A DNA stretch of 64,000 bases from JACOMY01 sp046233115 (lineage in GTDB: Bacteria > Pseudomonadota > Alphaproteobacteria > Kiloniellales > JACOMY01), in assembly GCA_046233115.1 (NCBI GenBank), contig JBJXHM010000003.1, positions 434,001 to 498,000 of the forward strand, in the 5' to 3' direction. Within the stretch, counting starts at the first letter, position 1; every line of letters begins with the position of its first letter. Made by a program: the position numbers and the translations under genes. Of this stretch, positions 17,077 through 26,193 are shown in pieces. The notes under the pieces are model-generated. The model was not told where the DNA came from. It did no database searches and saw only the letters and a list, made by a program, of their open reading frames with translations.

Positions 17077-19008
17077 ATGAACCACACCCTGTTCTGGCTG
17101 GTGGTGCTGGCGGCCCTTGCGGTCGCCGGCTGGCGTTTCTGGCGGGTCTTCCGTCCGCTCGCGGCTGCCGGGCCCGACCCGCGCTGGGATCGGCCGGGCG
17201 AGCGGCTGAAGGGCCTGCTCGGCGACGTGGGCAAGCACCGCCGCCTGCTGCAGAAGCGCTACTCCGGCACCCTGCACGCGATGATCTTCGTGTCCTTCCT
17301 GGTGCTGTTCAGTGCGATCGTGCAGGCCTTCGGCAGCGGCTTCTTCGAGGGCTTCAGCCTGGCGCCGATCGGCGGCAACACCTGGATCGCCTTGCTGCAG
17401 GACATCTTCGCCGTGGTGATGCTGGCCGGCGTGGCGCTGGCCGCCTATCAGCGCTTCGTGATGAAGCCGGCGCGCTTCCGCGGCTCCAACAACCGCGACG
17501 CCGGCATCATCTACCTGCTGATCCTCGCCATCGTCGGATTCATGCTGCTGGAGTTCGCCGCCGCCATCGCCGCCGGCGAGGAGCCCTCGTCGGGCTGGCG
17601 CCCGATCAGCAGCCTGCTGGCCTCGCTGCTGGAGGGCCTGGGCCTGCAGGGCGAAGCCGCCGCCGGCGCGGAGAAGCTGTTCTTCTGGCTGCACGTAGCC
17701 GCGATCCTGGGATTCCTGATCTACATCCCCGGCTCCAAGCACCGCCACATGTTCACCATCTGGCCGAACGTCTTCTTCCGCAACCTCGGAGGCAAGGGGG
17801 TGCTGCCGGCGCCCAAGGAGGACCAGCGGCCCGGCCTGAACACGGTCACCGACTTCTCCTGGAAGCACCAGCTCGACCTGCTCTCCTGCACCGAGTGCGG
17901 GCGCTGCCAGGCGGCCTGCCCGGCCAATGCCGCCGGCCAACCGCTGAGCCCCAAGGTCCTGATCATGGACCTGCGCGACGCGTTGATGGAGGGCAAGGAG
18001 GACGGCCTGCTGGGCATGACCATCTCCGAGCAGACGGTCTGGTCCTGCACCACCTGCCGGGCCTGCATGGAGGTCTGTCCGCTGCACATCGAGCATGTGC
18101 CAAAGATCGTCGAGCTGCGCCGCCACCTGGTCGAGGAGACCAAGATCGAGCCGATGCTGCAGGACGCCTTCGCCAACTTGCAGCAGCAAGGCAACTCCTT
18201 CGGCAAGGCGCCGCGCCAGCGCGCCCGCTGGACCAAGGACGCCAAGCTGAAGATCAAGGACGCGCGCAAGGAGCCGGTGGACATCCTCTGGTTCGTCGGC
18301 GACTACGCCTCCTTCGATCCCAGGGTACAGCCGCTGACGGTGAAGCTGGCCAAGGTGCTAACCGAGGCGGAGGTAGACTTCGGCCTGCTGTTCGATGCCG
18401 AGCGCAACAGCGGCAACGACGTGCGCCGTGCCGGCGAGGAGGGGCTCTTCGAGCTGCTGGCCGAGCACAACATGGCCGCGCTCGCCGAGTGCGAGTTCAA
18501 GCGCGTCCTGACCGCCGACCCGCACAGCCTGAACGCGCTGAAGCAGGAATACCGCCGGCTGGGTGCCGACTGGACCGTGCTGCACCACAGCCAGCTCCTG
18601 CTCTCCTTGTTCGAGGAGGGCAGACTCAGCGCGCCCAAGGTGGCGAAGCGGCGGGTGACCTATCACGACCCCTGCTACCTCGGCCGCTACAACGGCGAGT
18701 TCGAGGCGCCGCGCAAGATCATCGGCCACCTGGGCCACGAGCTGGTGGAGATGAAGCGCTGCCGCTCCAACTCCTTCTGCTGCGGTGCCGGCGGCGGCCG
18801 CATCTGGATGGACGACAGCGGCATGACCGAGCGGCCGAGCGAGAATCGCATCAAGGAGGCGCTGGAGATCGAGGGCGTGGATACCTTCGTGGTCGCTTGC
18901 CCCAAGGACAAGGTCATGTACACCGCCGCCGTCGAGGCGCTGGGCGTCGAGGACCACCTCGCCGTGCTCGACCTGATCGAGCTGGTGACGGAGAAAGCCG
19001 AGGCTTAA
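17077..19008 (+). CDS. Membrane [4Fe-4S] oxidoreductase, likely ETF:quinone oxidoreductase substitute
   Basis: 643 residues. The N-terminal part has about five membrane helices (residues ~3-24, 68-88, 102-127, 142-168, 203-220) of the NarI-like kind. Then come two ferredoxin-type clusters, C271/274/277/281 and C324/327/330/334, and an HdrD-like CCG domain with DPC533YLGR and C568-C569-G. Proteins of this build (FadF, DgcB, EMO types) take electrons from ETF to the quinone pool. Its place directly after etfBA supports that role strongly. A strong terminator follows. Confidence 0.88.
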   Translation: MNHTLFWLVVLAALAVAGWRFWRVFRPLAAAGPDPRWDRPGERLKGLLGDVGKHRRLLQKRYSGTLHAMIFVSFLVLFSAIVQAFGSGFFEGFSLAPIGGNTWIALLQDIFAVVMLAGVALAAYQRFVMKPARFRGSNNRDAGIIYLLILAIVGFMLLEFAAAIAAGEEPSSGWRPISSLLASLLEGLGLQGEAAAGAEKLFFWLHVAAILGFLIYIPGSKHRHMFTIWPNVFFRNLGGKGVLPAPKEDQRPGLNTVTDFSWKHQLDLLSCTECGRCQAACPANAAGQPLSPKVLIMDLRDALMEGKEDGLLGMTISEQTVWSCTTCRACMEVCPLHIEHVPKIVELRRHLVEETKIEPMLQDAFANLQQQGNSFGKAPRQRARWTKDAKLKIKDARKEPVDILWFVGDYASFDPRVQPLTVKLAKVLTEAEVDFGLLFDAERNSGNDVRRAGEEGLFELLAEHNMAALAECEFKRVLTADPHSLNALKQEYRRLGADWTVLHHSQLLLSLFEEGRLSAPKVAKRRVTYHDPCYLGRYNGEFEAPRKIIGHLGHELVEMKRCRSNSFCCGAGGGRIWMDDSGMTERPSENRIKEALEIEGVDTFVVACPKDKVMYTAAVEALGVEDHLAVLDLIELVTEKAEA

Positions 19009-19029
19009 GCCGACAGGACCCAAGACGAA

Positions 19030-19069
19030 AAAAAGGGGCGGAGGACCAGCCGGTTCCCCGCCCCTTTTT
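19030..19069. terminator. Bidirectional Rho-independent terminator
   Basis: AAAAAGGGGCGG (19030-19041) pairs with CCGCCCCTTTTT (19058-19069), with A- and T-runs on both sides. It separates the rightward etf operon from the leftward ABC operon ending at 19093 and can serve both. Confidence 0.9.
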
Positions 19070-19092
19070 CAATCGCGCGACGAAAGAGGACG

Positions 19093-19500
19093 TCAGCCTT
19101 CGATCGCAGCCGCGGCCGCCGCGGCGACGGCCTCATCGTCGTCGATGGTGCCGCCGGCGACGCCGACCGCGCCGATCACCTCACCGCCGACGGTGATGGG
19201 CTGGCCGCCGCCGAAGACCACCATCGGGTGACGGTGCGAGGTCTCCATGCCGTAGAAGGGACCGCCCGGCTGCACGTACTGGGTGACGTCGCCGGTCTTC
19301 ATGTTCAGCGAGCGCGCGGTATAGGCCTTGGCCTGGGAGATCTCGATGGAGGCGAGCAGCGCGCCCTCCATACGCTGGAAGGCCAGGAGATTGCGGCCGG
19401 CGTCGACCACCGCGATGCTGGACGCCGAAGAGATCTCACGTGCCTTCGCCAGCCCGGCGTCGATCGCCTTGCGGGCCAGGTCTTCCGTCAACTGAGCCAT
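19093..19500 (-). CDS. GlcG/HbpS-family small protein
   Basis: 135 residues of the GlcG/HbpS (DUF336) family: SIAVVDAGRNLLAFQRMEGA near residue 30 and PITVGGEVIGAVGVAGGTIDDD near residue 100. Family members bind heme or a small ligand (HbpS) or occur as accessory proteins in catabolic operons; the role here is unclear. It is the last gene of the leftward transporter operon, 34 nt after the ATPase. Confidence 0.85.
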   Translation of the reverse strand: MAQLTEDLARKAIDAGLAKAREISSASSIAVVDAGRNLLAFQRMEGALLASIEISQAKAYTARSLNMKTGDVTQYVQPGGPFYGMETSHRHPMVVFGGGQPITVGGEVIGAVGVAGGTIDDDEAVAAAAAAAIEG

Positions 19501-19534
19501 CTGCTTCCTCTCTGAAGTTATGTGGAAAAGTGCT

Positions 19535-21037
19535 CTATTCGGCCGCCTCGCGGGGCCGGCCGCCGAGGGACAGCGTGATCAGCTGGTCCTCGGTACAGTC
19601 CTTCGTCTCGCCGCGGTGCACGGCCAGGCCGTCGTGAATCACCAGCACCGTCTCCGACAGCGACAGGATCTCCTCGATAGAGGAGCTGATGACGATCACC
19701 GCGGCACCGTCCTTCGCCGCCTGCAGGATGATGTCGTAGATCTCCTTGATCGCACCCACGTCGACGCCGGAGGTCGGCTCGACGAAGATGAAGACGTCGG
19801 CCTCGGCCTTCAGCCACTTGCCGATCACCGCCTTCTGCTGGTTGCCGCCGGAGAAGAGCTTCACCGGCTTCATCGGTTGATGGGGATGAACCTTGAGCCG
19901 CGACATGACGCTGTCGGCGTAGCTCATCTCCATGCTCTGGCGGATCAGCCCCAGGCGCGAGAGCGAGTCCAGCACCGGCAGGCAGACGTTGGTCGCGATC
20001 GAGAGGTTGGGGAAGAGCGCCTGCTTGCGCCGATCCTCCGGAATCAGCGCGATGCCGGCAGAGCGGGAGGCCGAGGGCGTCCCGATCTTCACCACACGGC
20101 CCTTGACCGAGATGCTGCCCTCGTGGGCGACGATCCCGCCCAGCGCACGTTCCACCTGGTCCATACCGCCGCCCACGGGGCCAGTGATCCCCAGGACCTC
20201 GCCGGCATTGACGATGAAGGACAGCGGGGCCAGGCCGACGGTCGCCAGGTCGCGCACCTCCAGCACCGGGCGATCGGTCTTGTGCCCGGCATTGACCGTC
20301 TCCAGGTCCTTCTTGCTGCGGTCGACCATCAGCTCGGTCACCCGTTCCTCGGTGATCTCGGCGTGGTCCAGGGTGGCGGAGACCAGGCCGCCCTTCAGGA
20401 TGGTGATGCGCTCGCAGATCTGCTTGATCTCGCCCAGGCGGTGCGAGATGTAGACGATGGTGATCCCCTCGGCCTTGAAGCGATGGATCAGCTTGAACAG
20501 CAGGTCCACCTCGTTGGCCGAGAGCCGCGCCGTCGGCTCGTCCAGCACGATCAGCTTGTAGCGGCGGTGGAACAGGGTCGCCAGGGTGACGAGCTGCATC
20601 TCCGCCGCCGAGAGCGAGGCGGCCGGCCGCCGCACGTCGATGTTGATGCCGATCTCGTCGAAGATCGCCTGGGCCTCGCGGTGGATCGCGTTGCGGCTGA
20701 CGAAGAAGCCGCCGGGCTCGTTGCCCAGCACCACGTTCTCGCTCACCGTGAAGCCGCCGCAGAGCTCCGCGTCCTGGTAGACCGCCCCCAGGCCCAGCCC
20801 GTGCGCGTCCTCCGGGCTGTTGATCTTCACCGGTTGGCCTTCCAGCACGATCTCCCCGCCGGACAGCGAATAGACGCCGGTCAGGATCTTGATCAGGGTC
20901 GACTTGCCGGCGCCGTTGCCGCCCAGCAGGCCGTGCACCTCACCCCGCTTGAAGTTGAGGGACACGCCCTTCAGGACCTTGGTGCCGCTGAAGGACTTCT
21001 CGATCGCCTTCAGCTCGACGAGAGGCTGCTCGCTCAT
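19535..21037 (-). CDS. Sugar-type ABC transporter, duplicated ATP-binding protein (RbsA-like)
   Basis: 500 residues with two fused ABC domains. The first has Walker A GGNGAGKSTL near 38 and signature LSAAEMQLVTLA. The second has the degenerate Walker A typical of this family (GPVGGGMDQVERAL) and signature LFSGGNQQKAVIG. It energises uptake with the permease (21058) and binding protein (23219). The substrate class is sugar or polyol in this family, but relatives also carry other small molecules. Confidence 0.92.
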   Translation of the reverse strand: MSEQPLVELKAIEKSFSGTKVLKGVSLNFKRGEVHGLLGGNGAGKSTLIKILTGVYSLSGGEIVLEGQPVKINSPEDAHGLGLGAVYQDAELCGGFTVSENVVLGNEPGGFFVSRNAIHREAQAIFDEIGINIDVRRPAASLSAAEMQLVTLATLFHRRYKLIVLDEPTARLSANEVDLLFKLIHRFKAEGITIVYISHRLGEIKQICERITILKGGLVSATLDHAEITEERVTELMVDRSKKDLETVNAGHKTDRPVLEVRDLATVGLAPLSFIVNAGEVLGITGPVGGGMDQVERALGGIVAHEGSISVKGRVVKIGTPSASRSAGIALIPEDRRKQALFPNLSIATNVCLPVLDSLSRLGLIRQSMEMSYADSVMSRLKVHPHQPMKPVKLFSGGNQQKAVIGKWLKAEADVFIFVEPTSGVDVGAIKEIYDIILQAAKDGAAVIVISSSIEEILSLSETVLVIHDGLAVHRGETKDCTEDQLITLSLGGRPREAAE

Positions 21038-21057
21038 GTCTCTGCCCTCGCCGCCGC

Positions 21058-22098
21058 CTAGATGAACTTCAGGTGGATCTCTTCACGGTTCAGCATCGCG
21101 TTGGCGCCGACCGCGAGAATGAGCACCAGACCGGCGAAGAGCTGACGGAAGGCATAGGGGAAGCCCACCATGTTCATGCCGGAGTTCACCATGTAGATGA
21201 AGAAGACGCCCAGCAGGGTCCCCAGGATGTGCGGCTTGCCCTTGCCCAGCACCGTGGCGCCGAGGAAGACCGCGGCAAAGGCCTCCAGCAGGTAGCCCTC
21301 GCCGCCCACCGGCTGCGCCGAGGAGGAGATCGAGGTCAGGATCACGCCGCCGATGCCGGCGATCAGTGCCGACAGCATGAAGGCGACGATGACCCAGTGA
21401 TAGACCTTGATGCCGGAGTAGAAGGCGGCCCAGGGGTTGTCGCCGACGGCGACGATGTAATGGCCGATCTTGGTCTTGGTCGCCACGATGTGGGCGATCA
21501 GGAAGACCAGCAGCAGGATGATCACCGGCACCGCCAGGTTAAAGTCGAAGATCGGCGCCTTGCCCTGGCCGATGAAGCGGAAACCCGTCTCCTGATAGTC
21601 GACCGCCACCTGGTAGCCGTCGGTCAGGTAGATGTTGATGCCGCCCAGCACGAACATCATGCCCAGGGTCACGACGATGCCCGAGAGCCGGCCATAGGTG
21701 ACCAGGATGCCGTTCACCAGACCGATGAACATGGCCACAGCCAGCGCGATCACGATCGCGACCCAGGGGCCGACCAGGGGGATCATGAAGGCGCAGACGA
21801 TCGAGGTGGTGGTGACGCAGAGCCCGACCGAGAGATCGAAGCTACCGACGATCACCACGTAGGTCAGCCCCATGGAGACCATGCAGCTCACGATCATCGA
21901 GAAAAGGATGTTGTTGAAGTTGGATAGGGTCAGGAACCAGGGCGAGGCGAAGGAGAAGCCGATCGCCACCAGCACGATGACGACGATCGTCCCCCAGCGC
22001 CTGAGCAGCCTGATCAGCAAGCTCTCCCCCGGCTGCGCGGCCTGACTTCCCGTTGCGGCCACGCCCGCGCTCTTTACCTCTGTCCCTGCTGCCGACAT
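21058..22098 (-). CDS. Sugar-type ABC transporter permease (RbsC-like)
   Basis: 346 residues, mostly hydrophobic with about eight to ten helices after a ~30-residue cytoplasmic N-terminus. Typical segments are LSVGLCVTTTSIV, VNGILVTYGRLSGIVVTLGMM and the late YLLEAFAAVFLGATVLGKGK. One permease of this kind usually forms a homodimer. It lies 20 nt upstream of the ATPase gene in the same operon. Confidence 0.92.
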   Translation of the reverse strand: MSAAGTEVKSAGVAATGSQAAQPGESLLIRLLRRWGTIVVIVLVAIGFSFASPWFLTLSNFNNILFSMIVSCMVSMGLTYVVIVGSFDLSVGLCVTTTSIVCAFMIPLVGPWVAIVIALAVAMFIGLVNGILVTYGRLSGIVVTLGMMFVLGGINIYLTDGYQVAVDYQETGFRFIGQGKAPIFDFNLAVPVIILLLVFLIAHIVATKTKIGHYIVAVGDNPWAAFYSGIKVYHWVIVAFMLSALIAGIGGVILTSISSSAQPVGGEGYLLEAFAAVFLGATVLGKGKPHILGTLLGVFFIYMVNSGMNMVGFPYAFRQLFAGLVLILAVGANAMLNREEIHLKFI

Positions 22099-22134
22099 CT
22101 CTTCCGCTCCTACTGGCCCCCGCCCTGTGGCGAT

Positions 22135-22890
22135 TTAGTTATAGACGCCGCCATCGATGGTGATGGCCTGCCCGGTCATGTACGTGGACTCGTCAGAGCA
22201 AAGGTATACGAACATCGGTGCAATGTCTGTGGGCACCCCCTGCCGGCCGAGCGGGACGATGGTCTTGACCACCTCTTCCTGTTGCTTGCGACCGCCCATG
22301 AAATCGATCGCCGGGTTGTTGAAGGGCGTGTCGACCCAGCCCGGGCAGATGGTATTCACCCGGATCCGATCGGGCGCCAGCTCCATGGCGAGCGCGGTGC
22401 CGAAGGCGATCACGGCGCCCTTGGACGCGGAGTAGGCCGTCATCCCCGGTCCGCCGCGTTGGCCGGCCAGCGAGGAGGTGTTGACGATCGAACCGCCGCC
22501 GGCAGCCCTGAGGTGCGGTACGGCATACTTGGCGCCGAAGAAGTGCGCCCGGGAATTGACCGCAAAGAGTGCGTCCCACTTGGCCTGCTCGAAGTCTGTC
22601 ACCGAACCGGAGTGCTGCAGGCCGGCGTTCTGGCAGAGCGCGTCGAGACCGCCGAGCCAGGCCACGGCCTTCTCGATCATCTCGGCGACCGCGCTCTCGC
22701 TGGTCACGTCGCAGGGCAGGAAGTGGGCCTGGTCGCCCAGCTCGGCTGCGGTCTTGGCCCCCTTCTCCTGATTGAGGTCGACCACGACGACGCGTGCGCC
22801 CTCGGCGACGAAGCTCTCCGCCGCCGCCTTGCCGATGTTGTCGGCCGCACCCGTGATGATAATCCGCTTGCCGTCCAGGCGTCCGCCCAT
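22135..22890 (-). CDS. Short-chain dehydrogenase/reductase
   Basis: 251 residues, classical SDR: cofactor loop ITGAADNIGKA at 11-21, CQNAGLQHSG around 88, catalytic Ser in NTSSLAG and YSASKGA around 155, and a C-terminal MTGQAITIDGGVYN. The acidic residue VVVDLNQ after beta-2 favours NAD(H). It would oxidise or reduce a hydroxyl/keto group of the transported compound (inference from the operon). Confidence 0.9.
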   Translation of the reverse strand: MGGRLDGKRIIITGAADNIGKAAAESFVAEGARVVVVDLNQEKGAKTAAELGDQAHFLPCDVTSESAVAEMIEKAVAWLGGLDALCQNAGLQHSGSVTDFEQAKWDALFAVNSRAHFFGAKYAVPHLRAAGGGSIVNTSSLAGQRGGPGMTAYSASKGAVIAFGTALAMELAPDRIRVNTICPGWVDTPFNNPAIDFMGGRKQQEEVVKTIVPLGRQGVPTDIAPMFVYLCSDESTYMTGQAITIDGGVYN

Positions 22891-22917
22891 AGGTCCTGTC
22901 TCTCCTTCGGTTGCTGT

Positions 22918-23130
22918 CTACTTGCTGCTTGCCTGTTCGGCGGCTGCGATATCGGATAGAAGCGCGCCGCCGCGCCCCCAGTGGTCCGTCGGGACCTCGT
23001 TGATGATCACGTGGACTCGGTCCTCGGCAGCACCGCAGACCTCGACCAGGTCCTGGGTGATGCGCCTGACCAGCTCGCGCCGCTCGGTCGGGGTTCGCCC
23101 CTCTTTGATGTGCACCTGCACCACCGGCAT
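22918..23130 (-). CDS. 4-oxalocrotonate tautomerase family protein
   Basis: 70 residues beginning Met-Pro, so Pro1 after Met removal is available as catalytic base. The pattern PVVQVHIKEGRTPTERREL then VHVIINEVP is that of 4-OT small subunits. It probably converts an enol to a keto form in the pathway. It lies 27 nt before the SDR start in the leftward operon and just after an attenuating terminator. Confidence 0.87.
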   Translation of the reverse strand: MPVVQVHIKEGRTPTERRELVRRITQDLVEVCGAAEDRVHVIINEVPTDHWGRGGALLSDIAAAEQASSK

Positions 23131-23164
23131 CGCCGTCTCCTCCTGAACGTTTAAGGCCCTGGAA

Positions 23165-23205
23165 AAAGGCGGGCGGCGTCCCCCTTTGGAGGAACGCCGC
23201 CCGTC
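23165..23205 (-). terminator. Intra-operon terminator after the binding-protein gene
   Basis: On the minus strand GGGCGGCGT pairs with ACGCCGCCC (plus coordinates 23171-23179 and 23194-23202), followed by a T-run (AAAAA at 23163-23167 on plus). It lies between the substrate-binding protein and the tautomerase gene and would give more binding protein than permease, a common arrangement. Confidence 0.8.
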
Positions 23206-23218
23206 CGGGAGACCCGAC

Positions 23219-24313
23219 TTAGCCGCCGTACTCCTTCAGGAGGGCGATCGCCTGCTTGTCCATCTCCTGCACCTCGGCCAGCGCGGCGGCGGCCTCGGAC
23301 TGCACGATCGCGGTCACCGGCACCTGATAGACATGGTTCGGCACGTCCTCGTCGCGGCCGAGCGCCATCGCCAGTTCGGCCGTCTTCTTACCCATCAGAT
23401 GCCAGGGCACGTCGGTCGAGAAGACGATCGGATAGTCGCCCGAGGCCATGGCCTGGAGGAACTGGTCCGAGAAGTAGTGGTTGTAGAGGATCACGTCGTC
23501 GCGACCCATCTGCTGCATCGCCTGGCCGGCGCCGATGGTCAGCGGCCACCACCAGGAAATCAGCCCGTTGACGGAACCCGGCTCGGGATGGGCCTGCAGC
23601 AGCGAGAGCATGTTCTCGCGCCCCTTGGAGATCTGGTCCTGCGTCGAGACGGTGCCCGGCATGAAGGGCAGCATCTTCATGCGCGGCTCATACTTCGTCA
23701 TGAGGTCGAGCATGTCGGCCTCCATGTCGAAGGGGGTGTAGAAGCCCTTGTCCTCGGCGGTCTGCACCAGGGTGCCCTGACGCTGCAGGTCGTTCTGCAC
23801 GAAATAGCCGAGCGTCGTTGCCGTCGCCCAGGTATCCTCGGTCACGGCTGGGGAGTCCTTGGCCGGAACCGCGAAGCCGACGGTCTTGATGCCGCGCTCG
23901 TGCGCCTCGTCGACGATGTAGGCGGTCTCGGACTCGAGCGAGTAGATGCCGAGGCAGAGCACGTCGATGTCGCGGTCCAGAAGCGCGCGCTCGGATTCCT
24001 GCTCGCTGGCCTTGGAGGGCTTGCCGCGCACGCAGACCGGCTCACCGCCCATCTCGAGCACGGTCTTCACCAACTGCCAGCAGCCACGCCGCCAGGGCTG
24101 GTTGAAGGGGCCGTAGTTCAGCGGAATGCCGACGCGGACCTTCTTGCCGCTCTGCGCGACCTGGATCTCGTTCGCATCGGCCGGGTTCAGCAGCGAGCCC
24201 GCGGCCAGGCTGGCGCCCGCCGCACCGGAGGCCGCCAGGAAGGTCCGACGGGACACCTGGGCGAACTCCTTGGCTTCCACGAGCAGCTTCTTACGCTCTT
24301 TTTCGTTCAACAT
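23219..24313 (-). CDS. Sugar-type ABC transporter substrate-binding protein (Tat-like signal)
   Basis: 364 residues. The N-terminus has SRRTFL at 21-26 followed by a small-residue hydrophobic stretch, a Tat-type signal. The mature part is a type-1 periplasmic binding fold (KKVRVGIPLNYGPFNQPWRRG start, VDEAHERGIKTVGF, LAMALGRDED near the end). It feeds the RbsC/RbsA-like proteins downstream. The ligand cannot be read from sequence; context suggests the substrate of the GMC dehydrogenases. Confidence 0.9.
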   Translation of the reverse strand: MLNEKERKKLLVEAKEFAQVSRRTFLAASGAAGASLAAGSLLNPADANEIQVAQSGKKVRVGIPLNYGPFNQPWRRGCWQLVKTVLEMGGEPVCVRGKPSKASEQESERALLDRDIDVLCLGIYSLESETAYIVDEAHERGIKTVGFAVPAKDSPAVTEDTWATATTLGYFVQNDLQRQGTLVQTAEDKGFYTPFDMEADMLDLMTKYEPRMKMLPFMPGTVSTQDQISKGRENMLSLLQAHPEPGSVNGLISWWWPLTIGAGQAMQQMGRDDVILYNHYFSDQFLQAMASGDYPIVFSTDVPWHLMGKKTAELAMALGRDEDVPNHVYQVPVTAIVQSEAAAALAEVQEMDKQAIALLKEYGG

Positions 24314-24390
24314 GGACTGGTCTCCCTTTGGGTCTGCTATGGCGAGAGTCCGATCTCCCTGGTCTTCGCCTTATAGTGCGCAGCCGGCGG

Positions 24391-25191
24391 TTAGGTGCCG
24401 GCCACGCCGATCTGGCGATGCAGGAAGTCCTGCATCACCCGGTTGAAGCGTTCCGCTTGTTCGATGTTCGGCAGGTGCGCCGACTCGGGAAGGATGTGCA
24501 GCTCCGACCCGGCGATGGCCCGGTGCAGGGCCTCGGCGACCGAGGGCGGCGTCGAGGGGTCTTCGGCCCCGACGATCACGCAGGTCGGCAGCGCGATCCG
24601 CGCCAGCAGCGGCGTCAGCGCCATGTCCCGGATCGCGCAGGCACAGCCGACGAAACCGGCCAGCGGCGTCGCGGCGATCATCTCCCGCACCCGCTGCAGC
24701 TCGTCCGGGGCACGCTCGGCGAAGGCGGGGGTGAACCAGCGTGCCAGGGTGCCTTCCACCACCGAGGCCATGCCCTGGTCCCGAACCTGGGCGATGCGCT
24801 CGTCCCAGACGCCCGAGGGCATCTCGCTGGCGGTGTCGCAGAGGGTGAGCGAAAGGATGCGGTCGCTCGCCTCGGCGCCCAGCCATTGGCCGGTCATGCC
24901 GCCCAGCGAGAGGCCGACGAAGTGCGCCTTCTCGACGCCGAAGTGATCCAGGACCGCCAGGCAATCGCGGCCTAGATCCGCCATCGAGTAGGCAGTCTCT
25001 GGCGCCTCACTGCCACCGTGGCCGCGGGTGTCGTAGCGGATGACTCGGAAACGCGGAAGAAGGCAGGACAGCTGCGCGTCCCACATCCGATGATTGCTGG
25101 CAAGACTGTTGCTGAACACTACCGCCGGCAGACTCGCGTCGCCGTCGGACCGGCACGCGAGGCTTGCGCCTCTTGCCTCTGCAAACTCCAT
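24391..25191 (-). CDS. Alpha/beta hydrolase, 3-oxoadipate enol-lactonase-like
   Basis: 266 residues similar in layout to PcaD. It has YDTRGHGGSE at 53-62, nucleophile G93-L-S95-L-G, acid in GAEDPSTPP and His in PESAHLPN near the end. It probably opens a lactone made by the GMC dehydrogenases or hydrolyses a related ester. Start 25191 has GGAGGGG upstream. First gene of the leftward transporter operon, divergent from gntR-type gene with the shared operator at 25311. Confidence 0.83.
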   Translation of the reverse strand: MEFAEARGASLACRSDGDASLPAVVFSNSLASNHRMWDAQLSCLLPRFRVIRYDTRGHGGSEAPETAYSMADLGRDCLAVLDHFGVEKAHFVGLSLGGMTGQWLGAEASDRILSLTLCDTASEMPSGVWDERIAQVRDQGMASVVEGTLARWFTPAFAERAPDELQRVREMIAATPLAGFVGCACAIRDMALTPLLARIALPTCVIVGAEDPSTPPSVAEALHRAIAGSELHILPESAHLPNIEQAERFNRVMQDFLHRQIGVAGT

Positions 25192-25310
25192 CCGTCCCCT
25201 CCGTTGCGCCCCTCTCCGGCGGCGCGCAAATCGATGGGTCGGCCCACGCGACACGAAGGCCGACCCATCGTCGCTTTGTTAGGCACTCAGCCTCACTTCT
25301 CGGCGACACG

Positions 25311-25340
25311 ATTGTCAACAATTTTGTCGTGAATTGCCGA
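25311..25340. promoter_or_regulatory. Candidate GntR operator, hydrolase/GntR divergent promoter
   Basis: ATTGT-CA-ACAAT (25311-25322) with following TTTTGTCG and TTGCCGA. It matches the block at 15073-15103 over ~30 bp with few changes and lies between the transporter operon and the GntR gene, as expected for an autoregulated local repressor. Confidence 0.6.
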
Positions 25341-25478
25341 AGCCGTCGAGATCCGCTATCTTAGGCTTGCTTGGCCGTGTGATCCTGCGGCCCGGGCGTG
25401 TTGCTGCGACCTGCTCTGCAAGCCAGAGCATAGCCTTGCATGTGAAACGTTTTTGGCGGCAAGGAACTGGAGACGGAC

Positions 25479-26189
25479 TTGGCAAATCGAGACGGCGATA
25501 ACCAGCTGCATGCACTTGTAGACAACATCAAGCAGGAGATCATCTTCGGTCGCCTGCGGCCGCGCGAACGGCTGATCGAAGACGAACTGAGCCAGCGCTT
25601 CGGCGCCTCACGCCATCTGGTCAGAAGTGCTTTTGCAGAGCTGCAGCAGATGGGCCTCTTGACCCGGCGGCCGAACAAGGGCGCGGTCGTGCGCGATTTT
25701 GCCCCAGAAGAGGTCGATGAGATCTACGAGATGCGGGCCCTCCTGCAGGCGGAGGCGGCGAGCCGGATCCCGCTGCCGCCGGACCCGGAGCTGGTGGAAG
25801 AGCTGGAGCGGATCCACGCCGCCTACGAGTTCGAGGTCGCGGCGCGCAACCTGAAGCGGGTCTGCGTGCTGAACAACGCCTTCCACCACACCATCTTCAG
25901 CGCCTGCGACAATCACTGCCTCAGCGGCATGATCCAGCGCATCTGGACCGAGACCCTGGGCATCCGCTGCTATGCCATCGGCGACCCCCTGCTGCTGGAG
26001 CGCTCGCTGGGCGAGCACCGCGAGATGCTGGATGCCTTGAAGGCCGGTGACCGGCAGAAGCTCGTGCGGCTTTGCGTCGAACACATCTGGCCGGCGCTGG
26101 AGGCCTACAAGGCCGCGCATGGCGGCTGGAAGTCCTCGCCCCGCATGGAGGCCCTGGCGCTGCCCCTGAAGCTGGCGGCCTCGCGCTGA
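25479..26189 (+). CDS. GntR-family regulator (FCD type)
   Basis: 236 residues. N-terminal winged helix (RLRPRERLIEDELSQRFGAS, residues ~25-45). C-terminal FCD domain with the metal-binding pattern N-x2-F-H (VLNNAFHHTIF), GEHREMLDALKAGD and CVEHI. TTG at 25479 is the chosen start, with GGAG about 7 nt upstream. Such regulators usually release DNA on binding a carboxylic or sugar-acid ligand. I infer it controls both the transporter and GMC/etf operons through the two matching operators. Confidence 0.88.
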   Translation: MANRDGDNQLHALVDNIKQEIIFGRLRPRERLIEDELSQRFGASRHLVRSAFAELQQMGLLTRRPNKGAVVRDFAPEEVDEIYEMRALLQAEAASRIPLPPDPELVEELERIHAAYEFEVAARNLKRVCVLNNAFHHTIFSACDNHCLSGMIQRIWTETLGIRCYAIGDPLLLERSLGEHREMLDALKAGDRQKLVRLCVEHIWPALEAYKAAHGGWKSSPRMEALALPLKLAASR

Positions 26190-26193
26190 CCTG

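Noticed and set aside
25007..25332. Open frames on both strands across the hydrolase 5' end and promoter
   Set aside because: They cover the hydrolase start and the operator, have no domain and overlap well-supported genes.
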